Below, piece after piece: positions 8,861 through 16,724 of a stretch of 39,217 nucleotides of DNA (its first letter is position 1; every line of letters begins with the position of its first letter). Below the pieces are notes generated by a model. The model saw only the letters and a program-made list of their open reading frames with translations. It did not search any database and had not been told where the DNA came from. Source of the DNA: Candidatus Woesearchaeota archaeon (GTDB taxonomy: Archaea; Nanobdellota; Nanobdellia; Woesearchaeales; 21-14-0-10-32-9). A program made the translations under genes and the position numbers. The DNA lies in assembly GCA_020854775.1 (NCBI GenBank), contig JAHKLZ010000050.1:1-39217 (forward strand), in the 5' to 3' direction.

Positions 8861-10618
8861 ATGAAAATGACTGAACAAGAAACATGGAATCTGAAAGACT
8901 TATTTAAAGGAAAAACAGAAGAAGAAATATTTAACAAATCCTTGAATTTAAAGCAACAAATAATACAAAAAAAACCTGATTTAGAAAAAGAACCAACACC
9001 TGAATTAATATTAGACATAATAAAACTAAATGAAGAACTCGAACTTGAATTATCAAGAATACTATCTTACTATTCTCTTAGAATGCACACAAACGTAAAA
9101 GATGAAGAAGCAAAAGCTAAATTAGATTATTACAAACAAGCAGCATCAGATATAGATAATGAAACAATGTTCTTCGATTTATGGTTTATACAATTAGAAG
9201 AACAACAAATAAAGGAATACATAAATAATCCTTTACTAGAAAAATATTCACAACACTTAAAGAATTTAATAAAAGTAAAACCCTACACGAAAACAGAAGA
9301 AATAGAACAAATACTAAACATAAAAAACATAACAGGAAGACACGCATTCTCAAACTTATTCGATGTATTAACATCATCATTCAAATTCGAAATTCAAGGA
9401 CAAGAATTAACACAAGAAGAATTAGTATCAAAATTCTCAGATCCAAATCCTAAAATAAGAGAAGAAGCATACACTGCGTTATTAAATATTTACAAAAAAA
9501 ACAGCACAACAATATCAGAGATATACAAAAACATAGTTTTGGATTGGAATAATGAAAATCAAAAAATAAGAAAATACGAAAACGCAATAGCTCCAAGAAA
9601 CACATCTAACGGTTTAACAAACGAAGTAGTACAAACAATGATTAAAGTAATAAGAGAAAACGTAGAATTAATACAAGAATTCTTCAAATTAAAAAAAGAA
9701 TACTTAGAAAAAAAAGATCAACATCACGCATATTCAAGAATGCACATATACGCACCATACAATTTAACAAAAGAATACGCGTATGAAGAAAGCAAAAAAA
9801 TATGCTTAGAAACATACAAAGAATTCGACGCAGAATTTTATGAACATGCAAAAAAGATTTTTGATGAAAAACATGTACACTCACATCCTAAAAAAAATAA
9901 AAGAAGCGGAGCATTTTGCTACGGACCTAACAATGAAACGACACCCTACGTATTATTGAATCACACAAATAAAATAAAAGATTTATTCACTATGATGCAC
10001 GAATTAGGACATGGAATACATGACATATACGCGTCTAATAACACAAACATATTATATGACGCGGTACTACCTCTAGCAGAAACAGCATCAATACTAGGAG
10101 AAACAATATTATCGAAAAAATTATTACAAACAAATAATAAAGAAGAAAAAATATCCTTAATAATGTATTTAATGGAACACTACTACGCGACGATAATAAG
10201 ACAAAATTATTTCATAATATTTGAAGAAGAAGCACATAAAAGAATAATGGATGGAGTAACAAAAACAGAACTAGATAATTATTATTACGATCTTTTAAAA
10301 GAACAATTTGGTGATATGGAAATACCAGAACTATTCAAACACGAATGGAATTATTTACCGCACATTCACCACGCACCATTCTACTGTTACGCATATAGTT
10401 GGGGTAACTTACTAGTTTTAGCATTATACGCAGAATACGAAAAAAATTCAGAATTCAAAGAAAAAATAAAAGACATACTGAAAGCAGGAGGATCTAAAGA
10501 CACACTAAAAATACTAGAAGAAGCAAACATAGATCCGACAAAAAAAGAATTCTGGGAATCAGGATTCAAAATAATTAAAGAACAATTAGAAGAATTCAAA
10601 GAATTAACAAAAAATTAA
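8861..10618 (+). CDS. pepF: Oligoendopeptidase F (M3 family zinc metallopeptidase)
   Basis: 585 residues, a normal length for PepF-type M3 peptidases, cytosolic enzymes that cut short oligopeptides. Zinc motif HELGH (H380, E381, H384) sits in LFTMMHELGHGIHD, with E407 in LPLAETAS as the third ligand. Other family marks are YSRMHIYAPY, the RSGAFCYGP segment, and a Tyr-rich FYCYAYSWGNLLV near the C-terminus for substrate binding. The N-terminus (TWNLKDLF) is typical. The TATA-like CTTTTTTAAACA at 8835-8846 would place a leaderless start at either 8861 or the in-frame ATG at 8867. By eye, codon use differs from the neighbours: TTA, GAT, AAT and TTT are common where adjacent plus-strand genes prefer CTA, GAC, AAC and TTC, hinting at a different history. 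The stop overlaps the convergent gene by four bases. Confidence 0.93.
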   Translation: MKMTEQETWNLKDLFKGKTEEEIFNKSLNLKQQIIQKKPDLEKEPTPELILDIIKLNEELELELSRILSYYSLRMHTNVKDEEAKAKLDYYKQAASDIDNETMFFDLWFIQLEEQQIKEYINNPLLEKYSQHLKNLIKVKPYTKTEEIEQILNIKNITGRHAFSNLFDVLTSSFKFEIQGQELTQEELVSKFSDPNPKIREEAYTALLNIYKKNSTTISEIYKNIVLDWNNENQKIRKYENAIAPRNTSNGLTNEVVQTMIKVIRENVELIQEFFKLKKEYLEKKDQHHAYSRMHIYAPYNLTKEYAYEESKKICLETYKEFDAEFYEHAKKIFDEKHVHSHPKKNKRSGAFCYGPNNETTPYVLLNHTNKIKDLFTMMHELGHGIHDIYASNNTNILYDAVLPLAETASILGETILSKKLLQTNNKEEKISLIMYLMEHYYATIIRQNYFIIFEEEAHKRIMDGVTKTELDNYYYDLLKEQFGDMEIPELFKHEWNYLPHIHHAPFYCYAYSWGNLLVLALYAEYEKNSEFKEKIKDILKAGGSKDTLKILEEANIDPTKKEFWESGFKIIKEQLEEFKELTKN

Positions 10619-11352
10619 ACATTCAAACTTCTAAGTGTATCAAGATTAACATCATCAATACTTTTCTCTAACTCAAAAAAAGTCAAAACCATTAAACTAA
10701 TAGAGCCTAACAAAGAACAATAAGAAAAATACAAAGAAAACTCATCATTATTCTTAAAAGACAAACCTAAATCATTAACAGCCTTAAAAAAATTATCAGA
10801 ACCAAAACTCAAACGCATAATGTTCCTATTAACAGAACAAACATTCTTAAAATAAGAATCCAAATCAGAACAATTAATACTATTTAACAAAGACCTGACG
10901 CGTTGAATCTCAACACCCCAAGAATTCATAAAAAACTCAAAAGACTCAACACTGATATTATCTAAAAATTCAATTTCTGCCTTAAATCGCTTAATACTAG
11001 CACGAAAAAAATCAATAAAAACACCAACGACCCTCATTAAACGCTCAACATTACCTAAAAAAACAGAATCATTAGAAATAGTACTCAACCAAGAAAAAGA
11101 CTCAAACAAAAAATCATTACTCTTACTCAAACCCTTACTAACAGACTCTAAAAAAGGCCTTTCATTCTTAACAGCTCTTCTCAACAACCTAATACCTTCA
11201 TCATTACTCAAATCACGCTGAAGAAGATTAACGCCGAGAATCATATCCTTAGAAATAATACTTCTAATATCTAAAGCACGAAACAAATGCTGTCTGAACT
11301 CATTAACCATAATAATCTTAGATTCAACACCTAATTTTTCTTCATTATCCAT
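10615..11352 (-). CDS. Uncharacterised helical protein
   Basis: A 245-residue protein I do not recognise. It is rich in Phe, Ser, Leu and Asn, has no signal peptide and looks mostly alpha-helical (for example NEFRQHLFRALDIRSII and RRAVKNERPFLESVSKG). It has a TATA box (centre near 11378, about 26 bases upstream) divergent from the trm5-like gene. Codon use is the T/G-ending style of minus-strand genes in this window, so it is long resident. Its stop codon shares the TTAA at 10615-10618 with the stop of pepF. The gene is real by codon bias and promoter, function unknown. Confidence 0.7.
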   Translation of the reverse strand: MDNEEKLGVESKIIMVNEFRQHLFRALDIRSIISKDMILGVNLLQRDLSNDEGIRLLRRAVKNERPFLESVSKGLSKSNDFLFESFSWLSTISNDSVFLGNVERLMRVVGVFIDFFRASIKRFKAEIEFLDNISVESFEFFMNSWGVEIQRVRSLLNSINCSDLDSYFKNVCSVNRNIMRLSFGSDNFFKAVNDLGLSFKNNDEFSLYFSYCSLLGSISLMVLTFFELEKSIDDVNLDTLRSLNV

Positions 11353-11444
11353 ACAAAAACAGGCAAAACAACTCTTTTATAAATTTATCTTATTAAGAAT
11401 TAACATAAAAAGATTTAAACACATAAAATATTCTAAACAAAATA

Positions 11445-13178
11445 ATGAAAGGAATAAAAACAAAATTAGAAAACGCTGAAAAAACAAAGAAAAAATTATC
11501 AGAACTAAAAGTAATAAACACAGAATACAAAATAAAAAAAGACGACACACACATATATTTTCCAATAAAAAAAGAACCAAAACAACCAAACTTTGAAGTG
11601 ATAGAAACAAATTTTGAAAAAAATATACAAAAAGAAAAAGACTTAAAAAAAATATTAATAGAAAAATTAAGTTCACAAGAATTAGAAAAACTAAAAACTT
11701 CTTTCGACACAATAGGTGAAATAGCCATATTAGAAATAGACGAAGAATTAAGACAAAAAGAAAAAATAATAGCAGAAGCTCTTCTAAAAAGCCATAAAAA
11801 CATCAAAACAGTGCTAAGAAAAGACGATAAACACGACGGAGAATTCAGAACACAAAGAATGAAGTGGCTAACAGGAAAAAACACAAAAGAAGCCACACAC
11901 AAAGAAAATAACATAACACTAAAACTAAATGTTGAAACAGTTTATTTTTCACCTCGTCTATCTACCGAAAGAAAAAGAATCGCTGAACTAGTAAAAAAAG
12001 ACGAAGAAATACTAGTGATGTTCTCAGGATGCGCACCATACCCTTGTGTACTAGCAAAAAACACAGAAGCAAAACACATAACAGGAATAGAACTAAACCC
12101 GGAAGGACACAAATATGGAATAAAAAACTTAGAAATAAACAAGATAAAAAACGTTACTTTAATCAATGGAGACGTAAAAACCCAAACAACACAAATCTAT
12201 AAAAACATAATAGGACTAAAATCAAACATTCAAGATTTACAAACAAGACTAATACACGAACCAAAAATCATGGAACTACACTTATTCAAAGAAGACTTAC
12301 ATGAAAACAAAGAAACATTAGAAAAAACAATACAAGACCTAAAACAACAAAACCTAGAAGTTTTCATACACATGCCATTCCCAATAAACGGAGAAAAAAT
12401 CCTAGGAGAACAAAACTCAGAAAAAGCAATACAAGAACTAACAATTCTAGGAGAAATATGCAAAAAACACAACACAAAAGCAATAATACACATAACAGAA
12501 GGAAAACCACTAATAAAAGATGAACAAATAATAAATAATATAACAAGACTAAGAAATTACTACAACTATTTTTATTTTGAGAACTTAACAGCTCATTTTA
12601 ACACAACAGAGGAAATAATAAGAATAGGAAAAAAAGCAGGAATAAAAAACACTTGCATAGACATAGCTCATTTGTATAAAACTTACAAGAACAACGAAGA
12701 AATCATCAAACACATAAAAGAAATGCAAAAACACTACAACACCTATTTCCACTTATCAGACTCAGACGGAGAAAAAGACGCATTAAGCATAGGAACAGGA
12801 AACATAAACATAAATAACATATTACCTCTAGTAAATAAAGGAATAACAGAAGTAAAAAGCAAAAAAGAAGAAGATCCAAAAGAAATGATCGCGAGCTACA
12901 AAGAAATAATATCTAAAAAAAGAACATTCGACAGAATCATAATGCCACTACCAAAAAACGCGGAAGACTTCCTAGAAGATGCCCTAAACGTATCAAAAAA
13001 AGGAACCATAATACACTTTTACAACTTCTTACACGAAACAGAATTCGAAGAAGCAGAACATAAAGTCAAAGAAGCCTGCACGAAAAAAGGATTCAAATAC
13101 AAAAAAATAAAACTAATAAAAGCAGGACAACAATCACCTAGAACATACAGAATATGCCTAGATTTCCAAGTACAATAA
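11445..13178 (+). CDS. trm5: Trm5-type tRNA (guanine37-N1)-methyltransferase with an inserted TIM-barrel domain
   Basis: 577 residues, against about 330-340 for archaeal Trm5b. Residues 1-170 match Trm5 D1/D2: IKTKLENAEKTKKKLSE, GEIAILEI and VYFSPRLSTERKRI. The SAM-binding half follows (VMFSGCAPYP 191-200, GIELNP 214-219, NGDV 241-244). After NGDV, where Trm5 normally runs within a few residues into the catalytic IIMNLP strand, there are about 250 extra residues (~245-493). They carry xylose-isomerase/AP-endonuclease-2-like marks: VFIHMPF, FENLTAHF, CIDIAHLYKTY, YFHLSDSDG and IGTGNI. The methyltransferase then resumes with FDRIIMPLP (495-503), GTIIHFYNF and PRTYRICLDFQV. Trm5 methylates N1 of G37 and initiates wyosine-type modification. 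The inserted domain could add a second chemistry or bind tRNA; that is inference. A TATA box (AGATTTAAAC, 11411-11420) supports a leaderless start. Confidence 0.88.
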   Translation: MKGIKTKLENAEKTKKKLSELKVINTEYKIKKDDTHIYFPIKKEPKQPNFEVIETNFEKNIQKEKDLKKILIEKLSSQELEKLKTSFDTIGEIAILEIDEELRQKEKIIAEALLKSHKNIKTVLRKDDKHDGEFRTQRMKWLTGKNTKEATHKENNITLKLNVETVYFSPRLSTERKRIAELVKKDEEILVMFSGCAPYPCVLAKNTEAKHITGIELNPEGHKYGIKNLEINKIKNVTLINGDVKTQTTQIYKNIIGLKSNIQDLQTRLIHEPKIMELHLFKEDLHENKETLEKTIQDLKQQNLEVFIHMPFPINGEKILGEQNSEKAIQELTILGEICKKHNTKAIIHITEGKPLIKDEQIINNITRLRNYYNYFYFENLTAHFNTTEEIIRIGKKAGIKNTCIDIAHLYKTYKNNEEIIKHIKEMQKHYNTYFHLSDSDGEKDALSIGTGNININNILPLVNKGITEVKSKKEEDPKEMIASYKEIISKKRTFDRIIMPLPKNAEDFLEDALNVSKKGTIIHFYNFLHETEFEEAEHKVKEACTKKGFKYKKIKLIKAGQQSPRTYRICLDFQVQ

Positions 13179-13192
13179 AAATAATTAATAAT

Positions 13193-13204
13193 ATTTATAT
13201 AAAA
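13193..13204 (+). promoter_or_regulatory. TATA box of the GINS gene
   Basis: ATTTATATAAAA, centred about 27 bases before the ATG at 13226; predicts a leaderless mRNA. Confidence 0.55.
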
Positions 13205-13225
13205 AACAAACAATCCTAAAACATA

Positions 13226-13831
13226 ATGGCTGAAATAAAAATCACATACGAAACACTCTTCGACTTACTCAGACGAGAAAAAGGCAGAAACGAATTACAA
13301 GAATTAGAAAACACGTTCTACGAAGACGTAACTAATTACATAACAGAAAAAAATAAAGCACTAAACACAATAACTTCTAGAGGAGAAAAAGAAAAAATAA
13401 ACATACAACTAAAAAACATTAAAAAAATACTCAAAGAACTATACGAACTAAGAGAAAAAAAAATAATAAACCTAGCAACAAGCAAAGTAAGAACCAGCTC
13501 TAACCTAATAGATACAAGCAAATTACTAGAAAAAGAAAAAGAACTATATGAAGAAGCATGCACTCTATTATCCAAATACAAACAAGATATTCTAGAAAAA
13601 ATAACACAAACACAAGAACAAGAATACACACACGAAGAAACAAAAAAACCAGAGCCATCAACACAAGAAAAAAAACCAGAAAAAATCAAAATCAAAATAA
13701 TACACGACTTACCAAGATTCCTAGGAATAGACAAAGAAATCTACGGACCATACACAAAAGGACAAGAAATAGAAATAACACAAGAAACAGCACAACTCCT
13801 ACTAGACAAAAAAAGAGCAGAAAAAATCTGA
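13226..13831 (+). CDS. gins51: Archaeal GINS subunit (Gins51/Gins15-like)
   Basis: 201 residues. GINS joins MCM and GAN/RecJ-Cdc45 in the archaeal replicative helicase complex. The N-terminal helical A domain shows ITYETLFDLLRREKGRNELQ followed by an FYEDV segment, typical of the family. A charged linker (~135-155, rich in Glu, Lys, Pro, Thr) leads to a small beta B domain (IIHDLPRFLGIDKEIYGPYT and the QEIEITQETAQLLLDKKRAE ending). The A-then-B order marks the Gins51/15 type. It follows trm5 with its own TATA box. Its TGA stop is immediately adjacent to the stop of the 24-codon gene on the other strand. Confidence 0.85.
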   Translation: MAEIKITYETLFDLLRREKGRNELQELENTFYEDVTNYITEKNKALNTITSRGEKEKINIQLKNIKKILKELYELREKKIINLATSKVRTSSNLIDTSKLLEKEKELYEEACTLLSKYKQDILEKITQTQEQEYTHEETKKPEPSTQEKKPEKIKIKIIHDLPRFLGIDKEIYGPYTKGQEIEITQETAQLLLDKKRAEKI

Positions 13832-13906
13832 TTACTCCTCATCATCTTCAAAAAAAGAACTTAAATCCTTACTGTTAATCTTCGCTTTATAACTAATCTC
13901 TGCCAT
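13832..13906 (-). CDS. Possible 24-residue microprotein with acidic tail
   Basis: The minus strand encodes MAEISYKAKINSKDLSSFF followed by EDDEE and TAA. I call it because a TATA box (TTTTTATAAAGG, 13926-13937) sits about 26 bases before the ATG, exactly the leaderless spacing seen for other genes here, and because the frame ends flush against the GINS stop with no overlap. The first half is basic/polar and the last five residues acidic. I do not recognise it. It could also be the leader of a non-coding transcript. Confidence 0.4.
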   Translation of the reverse strand: MAEISYKAKINSKDLSSFFEDDEE

Positions 13907-14036
13907 AACAAAACATTCACACAACCCTTTATAAAAACTATTGTTCTAGAAAAACACCAACAAAAAAATAACCATTAAAAAATAATAAAGAAAAAAAAGA
14001 AAAAACTACGCTCAAAACAAAAAAAAGAAACAAATC

Positions 14037-14117
14037 TTATTTCTTTTTCTTAGCTGGAGCTTTTTTAGCTGGCTTTTTAGCTGGAGCCTTCTTTGCTACT
14101 TTCTTTTTTGCTGCCAT
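14037..14117 (-). CDS. 26-residue Lys/Ala/Pro-rich peptide resembling a histone H1 tail
   Basis: The minus strand encodes MAAKKKVAKKAPAKKPAKKA then PAKKKK and a TAA stop. The PAKK/KAPAKK pattern resembles the C-terminal tails of histone H1 and of bacterial H1-like proteins (HctB, AlgP type), which bind DNA or RNA without a folded domain. Expression signals are strong for so small a gene: GAGGTG Shine-Dalgarno (14126-14131) eight bases before the ATG and a TATA box AGTATATAAA (14155-14164). The peptide is almost all Lys, Ala, Pro, so a nucleic-acid-associated role is likely but inferred. It is flanked by long T-rich runs on the same strand after the stop, suitable as a terminator. Confidence 0.7.
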   Translation of the reverse strand: MAAKKKVAKKAPAKKPAKKAPAKKKK

Positions 14118-14124
14118 AGTATAA

Positions 14125-14164
14125 ACACCTCGTAAAACATTTGCGCTTTATTTATTTATATACT
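14125..14164 (-). promoter_or_regulatory. Promoter and Shine-Dalgarno of the H1-tail-like microgene
   Basis: Minus-strand AGTATATAAA at 14155-14164, then GAGGTG at 14126-14131. With initiation about 26 bases after the TATA centre, the leader is about 16 bases and holds little beyond the ribosome site. Confidence 0.6.
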
Positions 14165-14239
14165 TTTTGTTTTTTAAAACCTAAAAAACAAACAAAAACA
14201 AAAAAGAACAAACCAAACAACTCCTAATACCAAAAAAAA

Positions 14240-14641
14240 TCAAGAACCAGGATTACAAAGCATATACTGCTTAACCAAGCTACTAAACGCAGAACTCAAA
14301 GCAAACTCCTCTCTTTTTCTCCTAAAAAAACCATAACTCTTAGGACTAAAAATTTTACCAACTTTAAAACTAATCTCGCCAATCTTATAATAATCACTAT
14401 TATTAACAGCGATACTCAAAGAATCCTCAAACTTCTCCTTTAAATAATCACCAACACCAAAATTAATATTAGCATGATAAGGATGCCTACTAACCAAATC
14501 CTCAAAACCAAAAAAAACATCATCCAAAGATTTCAAAACAACATAATCAACACCAGAATCAGAAGACAAAAAATCCATATTAGAAACCAAAGTCCTCTCA
14601 ATATGATCATAATCTCTCTTCCCCAAAGATTTTCCAAACAT
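14240..14641 (-). CDS. Uncharacterised 133-residue protein
   Basis: I do not recognise this protein. It starts MFGKSLGKRDYDHIERTL if the ATG at 14641 is used, which I prefer to the ATG at 14665 because a TATA-like TTAAATATTAA is about 25 bases upstream of 14641. No signal peptide. Contains SRHPYHANINFGVGDYL, a central beta-like segment KIGEISFKVGKIF, and a basic patch SYGFFRRKREE. Codon use fits the minus-strand genes. Cytosolic; function unknown. Confidence 0.55.
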   Translation of the reverse strand: MFGKSLGKRDYDHIERTLVSNMDFLSSDSGVDYVVLKSLDDVFFGFEDLVSRHPYHANINFGVGDYLKEKFEDSLSIAVNNSDYYKIGEISFKVGKIFSPKSYGFFRRKREEFALSSAFSSLVKQYMLCNPGS

Positions 14642-14751
14642 AAATAAAAGATAACAAAACAACAATTAATATTTAACTAAAAAAAAATCGAAACAAACAC
14701 GGAAAAAACCGAAAAAACTTGAAGGAACCATCTAAAAAAAAATCAATAAGA

Positions 14752-14759
14752 TTTATAAA
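14752..14759 (+). promoter_or_regulatory. TATA box of the L1-P0-P1 operon
   Basis: TTTATAAA, centred about 66 bases before the rpl1 start. Transcription is expected near 14780, leaving a leader of about 40 bases that contains the hairpin and the Shine-Dalgarno. Confidence 0.6.
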
Positions 14760-14784
14760 TCAAAACCAATTCCTGAGAATCTAA

Positions 14785-14813
14785 CCCGTAAGCGACTACT
14801 TATAGTAGGAGGG
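14785..14813 (+). promoter_or_regulatory. Structured leader of the L1 operon, candidate L1 autoregulatory site
   Basis: Within the leader, CTACT (14796-14800) pairs with AGTAG (14804-14808) around a three-base loop, and CCC (14785-14787) can pair with GGG (14811-14813). An internal loop is formed by GTAAGCGA on one side and GAG on the other. The structure includes the Shine-Dalgarno GGAGGG (14808-14813), so closing it would hide the ribosome site. Archaeal L1 is known to repress its own operon by binding an mRNA mimic of its 23S rRNA site. Identity as that mimic is inference. Confidence 0.4.
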
Positions 14814-14821
14814 AAAAAAAC

Positions 14822-15469
14822 ATGAAAAAAGAATCATTAATAAATGCAATAACCGAACTGCGAAAATCAGAAAACAAAAAGAAATTCGCACAATCATTCG
14901 ACCTAATAATAAACTTAAAAGATTTAAATCTTAAAAACCCAGAAGAACAAGTCGATTTCTTCACATCATTAAAATATTCAACTTCTAAAATAAAAGTCGC
15001 AGCACTAGTAGGACAAGAACTAAGCGACTCAGCAAAAATATGCGACAAAGTAATAAAACAAACAGAATTTGACAATTACAAAGACAAAAAAACAGCAAAA
15101 AAATTAGCAACAGAATATGACTTCTTCATAGCACAAGCAGACATAATGCCAAAAGTAGCACAAGCATTCGGAAGAGTACTAGGAACAAGAGGAAAAATGC
15201 CAAACCCAAAACTAGGAAGTATATTACCAGGAAAAGCACCAGTAGAACCACTATACAAAAAATTACAAAGCACAGTAAGACTAACAGCAAAAAAAACACC
15301 GGTGATACAAGTAAAAATAGGCAATGAAAATATGAAAGACGAAGAAATAATAGAAAACGCACTAATAATATATGACCAAATAATACATCATTTACCAAAA
15401 GAAAGATCAAACATAAAAAACGCGATGCTCAAACTAACAATGAGCAAACCAATAAAAATAGACATATAG
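14822..15469 (+). CDS. rpl1: Large ribosomal subunit protein uL1
   Basis: 215 residues, normal for archaeal L1, which forms the mobile stalk next to the E site. Recognisable segments are FFIAQADIMPKVAQAFGRVL and LGTRGKMPNPKLG, the rRNA-contacting signature, then STVRLTAKKTPVIQVKIG. A strong GGAGGG precedes the ATG by eight bases. First gene of the L1-P0-P1 operon; uL11, often at the head of this operon in other archaea, is absent from the window. In archaea L1 also represses its operon, see the leader. Confidence 0.96.
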   Translation: MKKESLINAITELRKSENKKKFAQSFDLIINLKDLNLKNPEEQVDFFTSLKYSTSKIKVAALVGQELSDSAKICDKVIKQTEFDNYKDKKTAKKLATEYDFFIAQADIMPKVAQAFGRVLGTRGKMPNPKLGSILPGKAPVEPLYKKLQSTVRLTAKKTPVIQVKIGNENMKDEEIIENALIIYDQIIHHLPKERSNIKNAMLKLTMSKPIKIDI

Positions 15470-15480
15470 GTTGATTAATA

Positions 15481-16341
15481 ATGACTCAAAAAATTCAAGC
15501 ACACGTCTCAGAAATAAAAAAACAAGTAGTACAAGAATTCGTACAACTAATAAAAGAACACCCAGTAATAGCAATAGTAGACGTAGAAAACTTACCAGCT
15601 AAACAATTAATGGACATGAGATCATCCCTAAGAGGAAAAGCTCATCTAAGAATGACCAAACACAGATTAATGAACTTAGCACTAGAACAATCAGGAAAAA
15701 AAGGAATAGAACAACTAGCAGAACACTTCAGAGGAATGCCAGCAATGTTATTCTCAAAAGACAATCCTTTTACATTATTCAAAATACTAAAAAAAAGTAA
15801 ATCCGCAGCACCAATAAAAGCAGGACAAATAACTCCTAAAGACGTACTAGTAAAAGCAGGAGGAACAAACTTCGCACCAGGACCAATAATAGGAGAATTA
15901 GGAGCTTTTGGAATAAAAGCAGGAATAGAAGGCGGAAAAGTAGCAATCAAAGAAGATAAAATCGTAGCAAAAGAAGGAGATATAATAAACGCTAAACTAG
16001 CAGGAATACTTCAAAGACTAGAAATATACCCTATGGAGATAGGACTAAATTTAACAGCGGCATACGAAAACGGACAAATACTAACAAAATCAATACTAGA
16101 CATAGACGAAGACGCATTCCTAGAATCAATAAAACAAGCATACACAGACGCATTCAAACTAACACTAGGACTAAGAATACCAACAAAAGAAAATATAAAC
16201 ATGCTTATACAAAACGCACACAAAGATGCATCAGCATTAGCAATAGAACAAATGATAATGACTTCAGAGAACAAGGAACAAATACTTGCAAAAGCTGAAG
16301 CTCAAGCAACGAGTTTAAAAAATAAAACAGAAACACAATAA
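15481..16341 (+). CDS. rpl10: Large ribosomal subunit protein uL10 (P0)
   Basis: 286 residues. P0 anchors the P1 dimers that recruit translational GTPases. N-terminal rRNA-binding part shows [18 protein letters not shown]-like sequence (residues ~20-40) and [13 protein letters not shown]; the central insertion domain follows ([37 protein letters not shown]). Helices for P1 dimers are at ~215-265. It is shorter than many archaeal P0 proteins, and its C-terminus, [10 protein letters not shown], lacks the acidic hinge and GLF-type tail shared with P1 that archaeal P0 usually carries. GGTTGAT upstream serves as the ribosome site. Second gene of the operon, 11 bases after rpl1. Confidence 0.94.
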   Translation: MTQKIQAHVSEIKKQVVQEFVQLIKEHPVIAIVDVENLPAKQLMDMRSSLRGKAHLRMTKHRLMNLALEQSGKKGIEQLAEHFRGMPAMLFSKDNPFTLFKILKKSKSAAPIKAGQITPKDVLVKAGGTNFAPGPIIGELGAFGIKAGIEGGKVAIKEDKIVAKEGDIINAKLAGILQRLEIYPMEIGLNLTAAYENGQILTKSILDIDEDAFLESIKQAYTDAFKLTLGLRIPTKENINMLIQNAHKDASALAIEQMIMTSENKEQILAKAEAQATSLKNKTETQ

Positions 16342-16367
16342 ACTCAAAAGAATGGAGGAATAAAAAA

Positions 16368-16667
16368 ATGGAATACATATACAGCGCAATGTTACTACAC
16401 AAAGCAGGACAAAAGATCGATGAAGCTTCTTTAAAAAAAGTACTAGAAGCAGCAGGCGTAAAAGCTGAAGAAGGAAGAATAAAATCCTTAGTAGCAGCAC
16501 TAGACGGCGTAGACATAGAAGAAGCAATCAAATCAGCAGTTCTAACCAGCGCAGCAGCTCCAGTAGCAGCAACCGAAACAGCGGCTCCAGAAGCAAAAAA
16601 AGAAGAAAAGAAAGAAGAACCTAAAGAAGAAGAAGCAGCTGCAGGATTAGGCGCACTATTCGGATAA
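16368..16667 (+). CDS. rpl12: Large ribosomal subunit protein P1 (archaeal L12)
   Basis: 99 residues. N-terminal dimerisation and P0-binding helices ([20 protein letters not shown]), an Ala-rich hinge, a Glu/Lys-rich acidic segment, and the C-terminal GLGALFG, which contacts elongation factors. GGAGG lies about ten bases before the ATG. Last gene of the operon, followed by several T runs that look like a terminator. Confidence 0.96.
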   Translation: MEYIYSAMLLHKAGQKIDEASLKKVLEAAGVKAEEGRIKSLVAALDGVDIEEAIKSAVLTSAAAPVAATETAAPEAKKEEKKEEPKEEEAAAGLGALFG

Positions 16668-16671
16668 AAAC

Positions 16672-16702
16672 TTTTTTTAATTTTTTTTTAAACCTTTTTT
16701 TT
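16672..16702 (+). terminator. Poly-T terminator after the ribosomal operon
   Basis: Three T runs (16672-16678, 16681-16689, 16695-16702) directly after the P1 stop, the archaeal U-rich terminator form. The last run also begins the TATA-like stretch for the next gene. Confidence 0.55.
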
Positions 16703-16724
16703 AATAATAAATTAGTGAACAATC

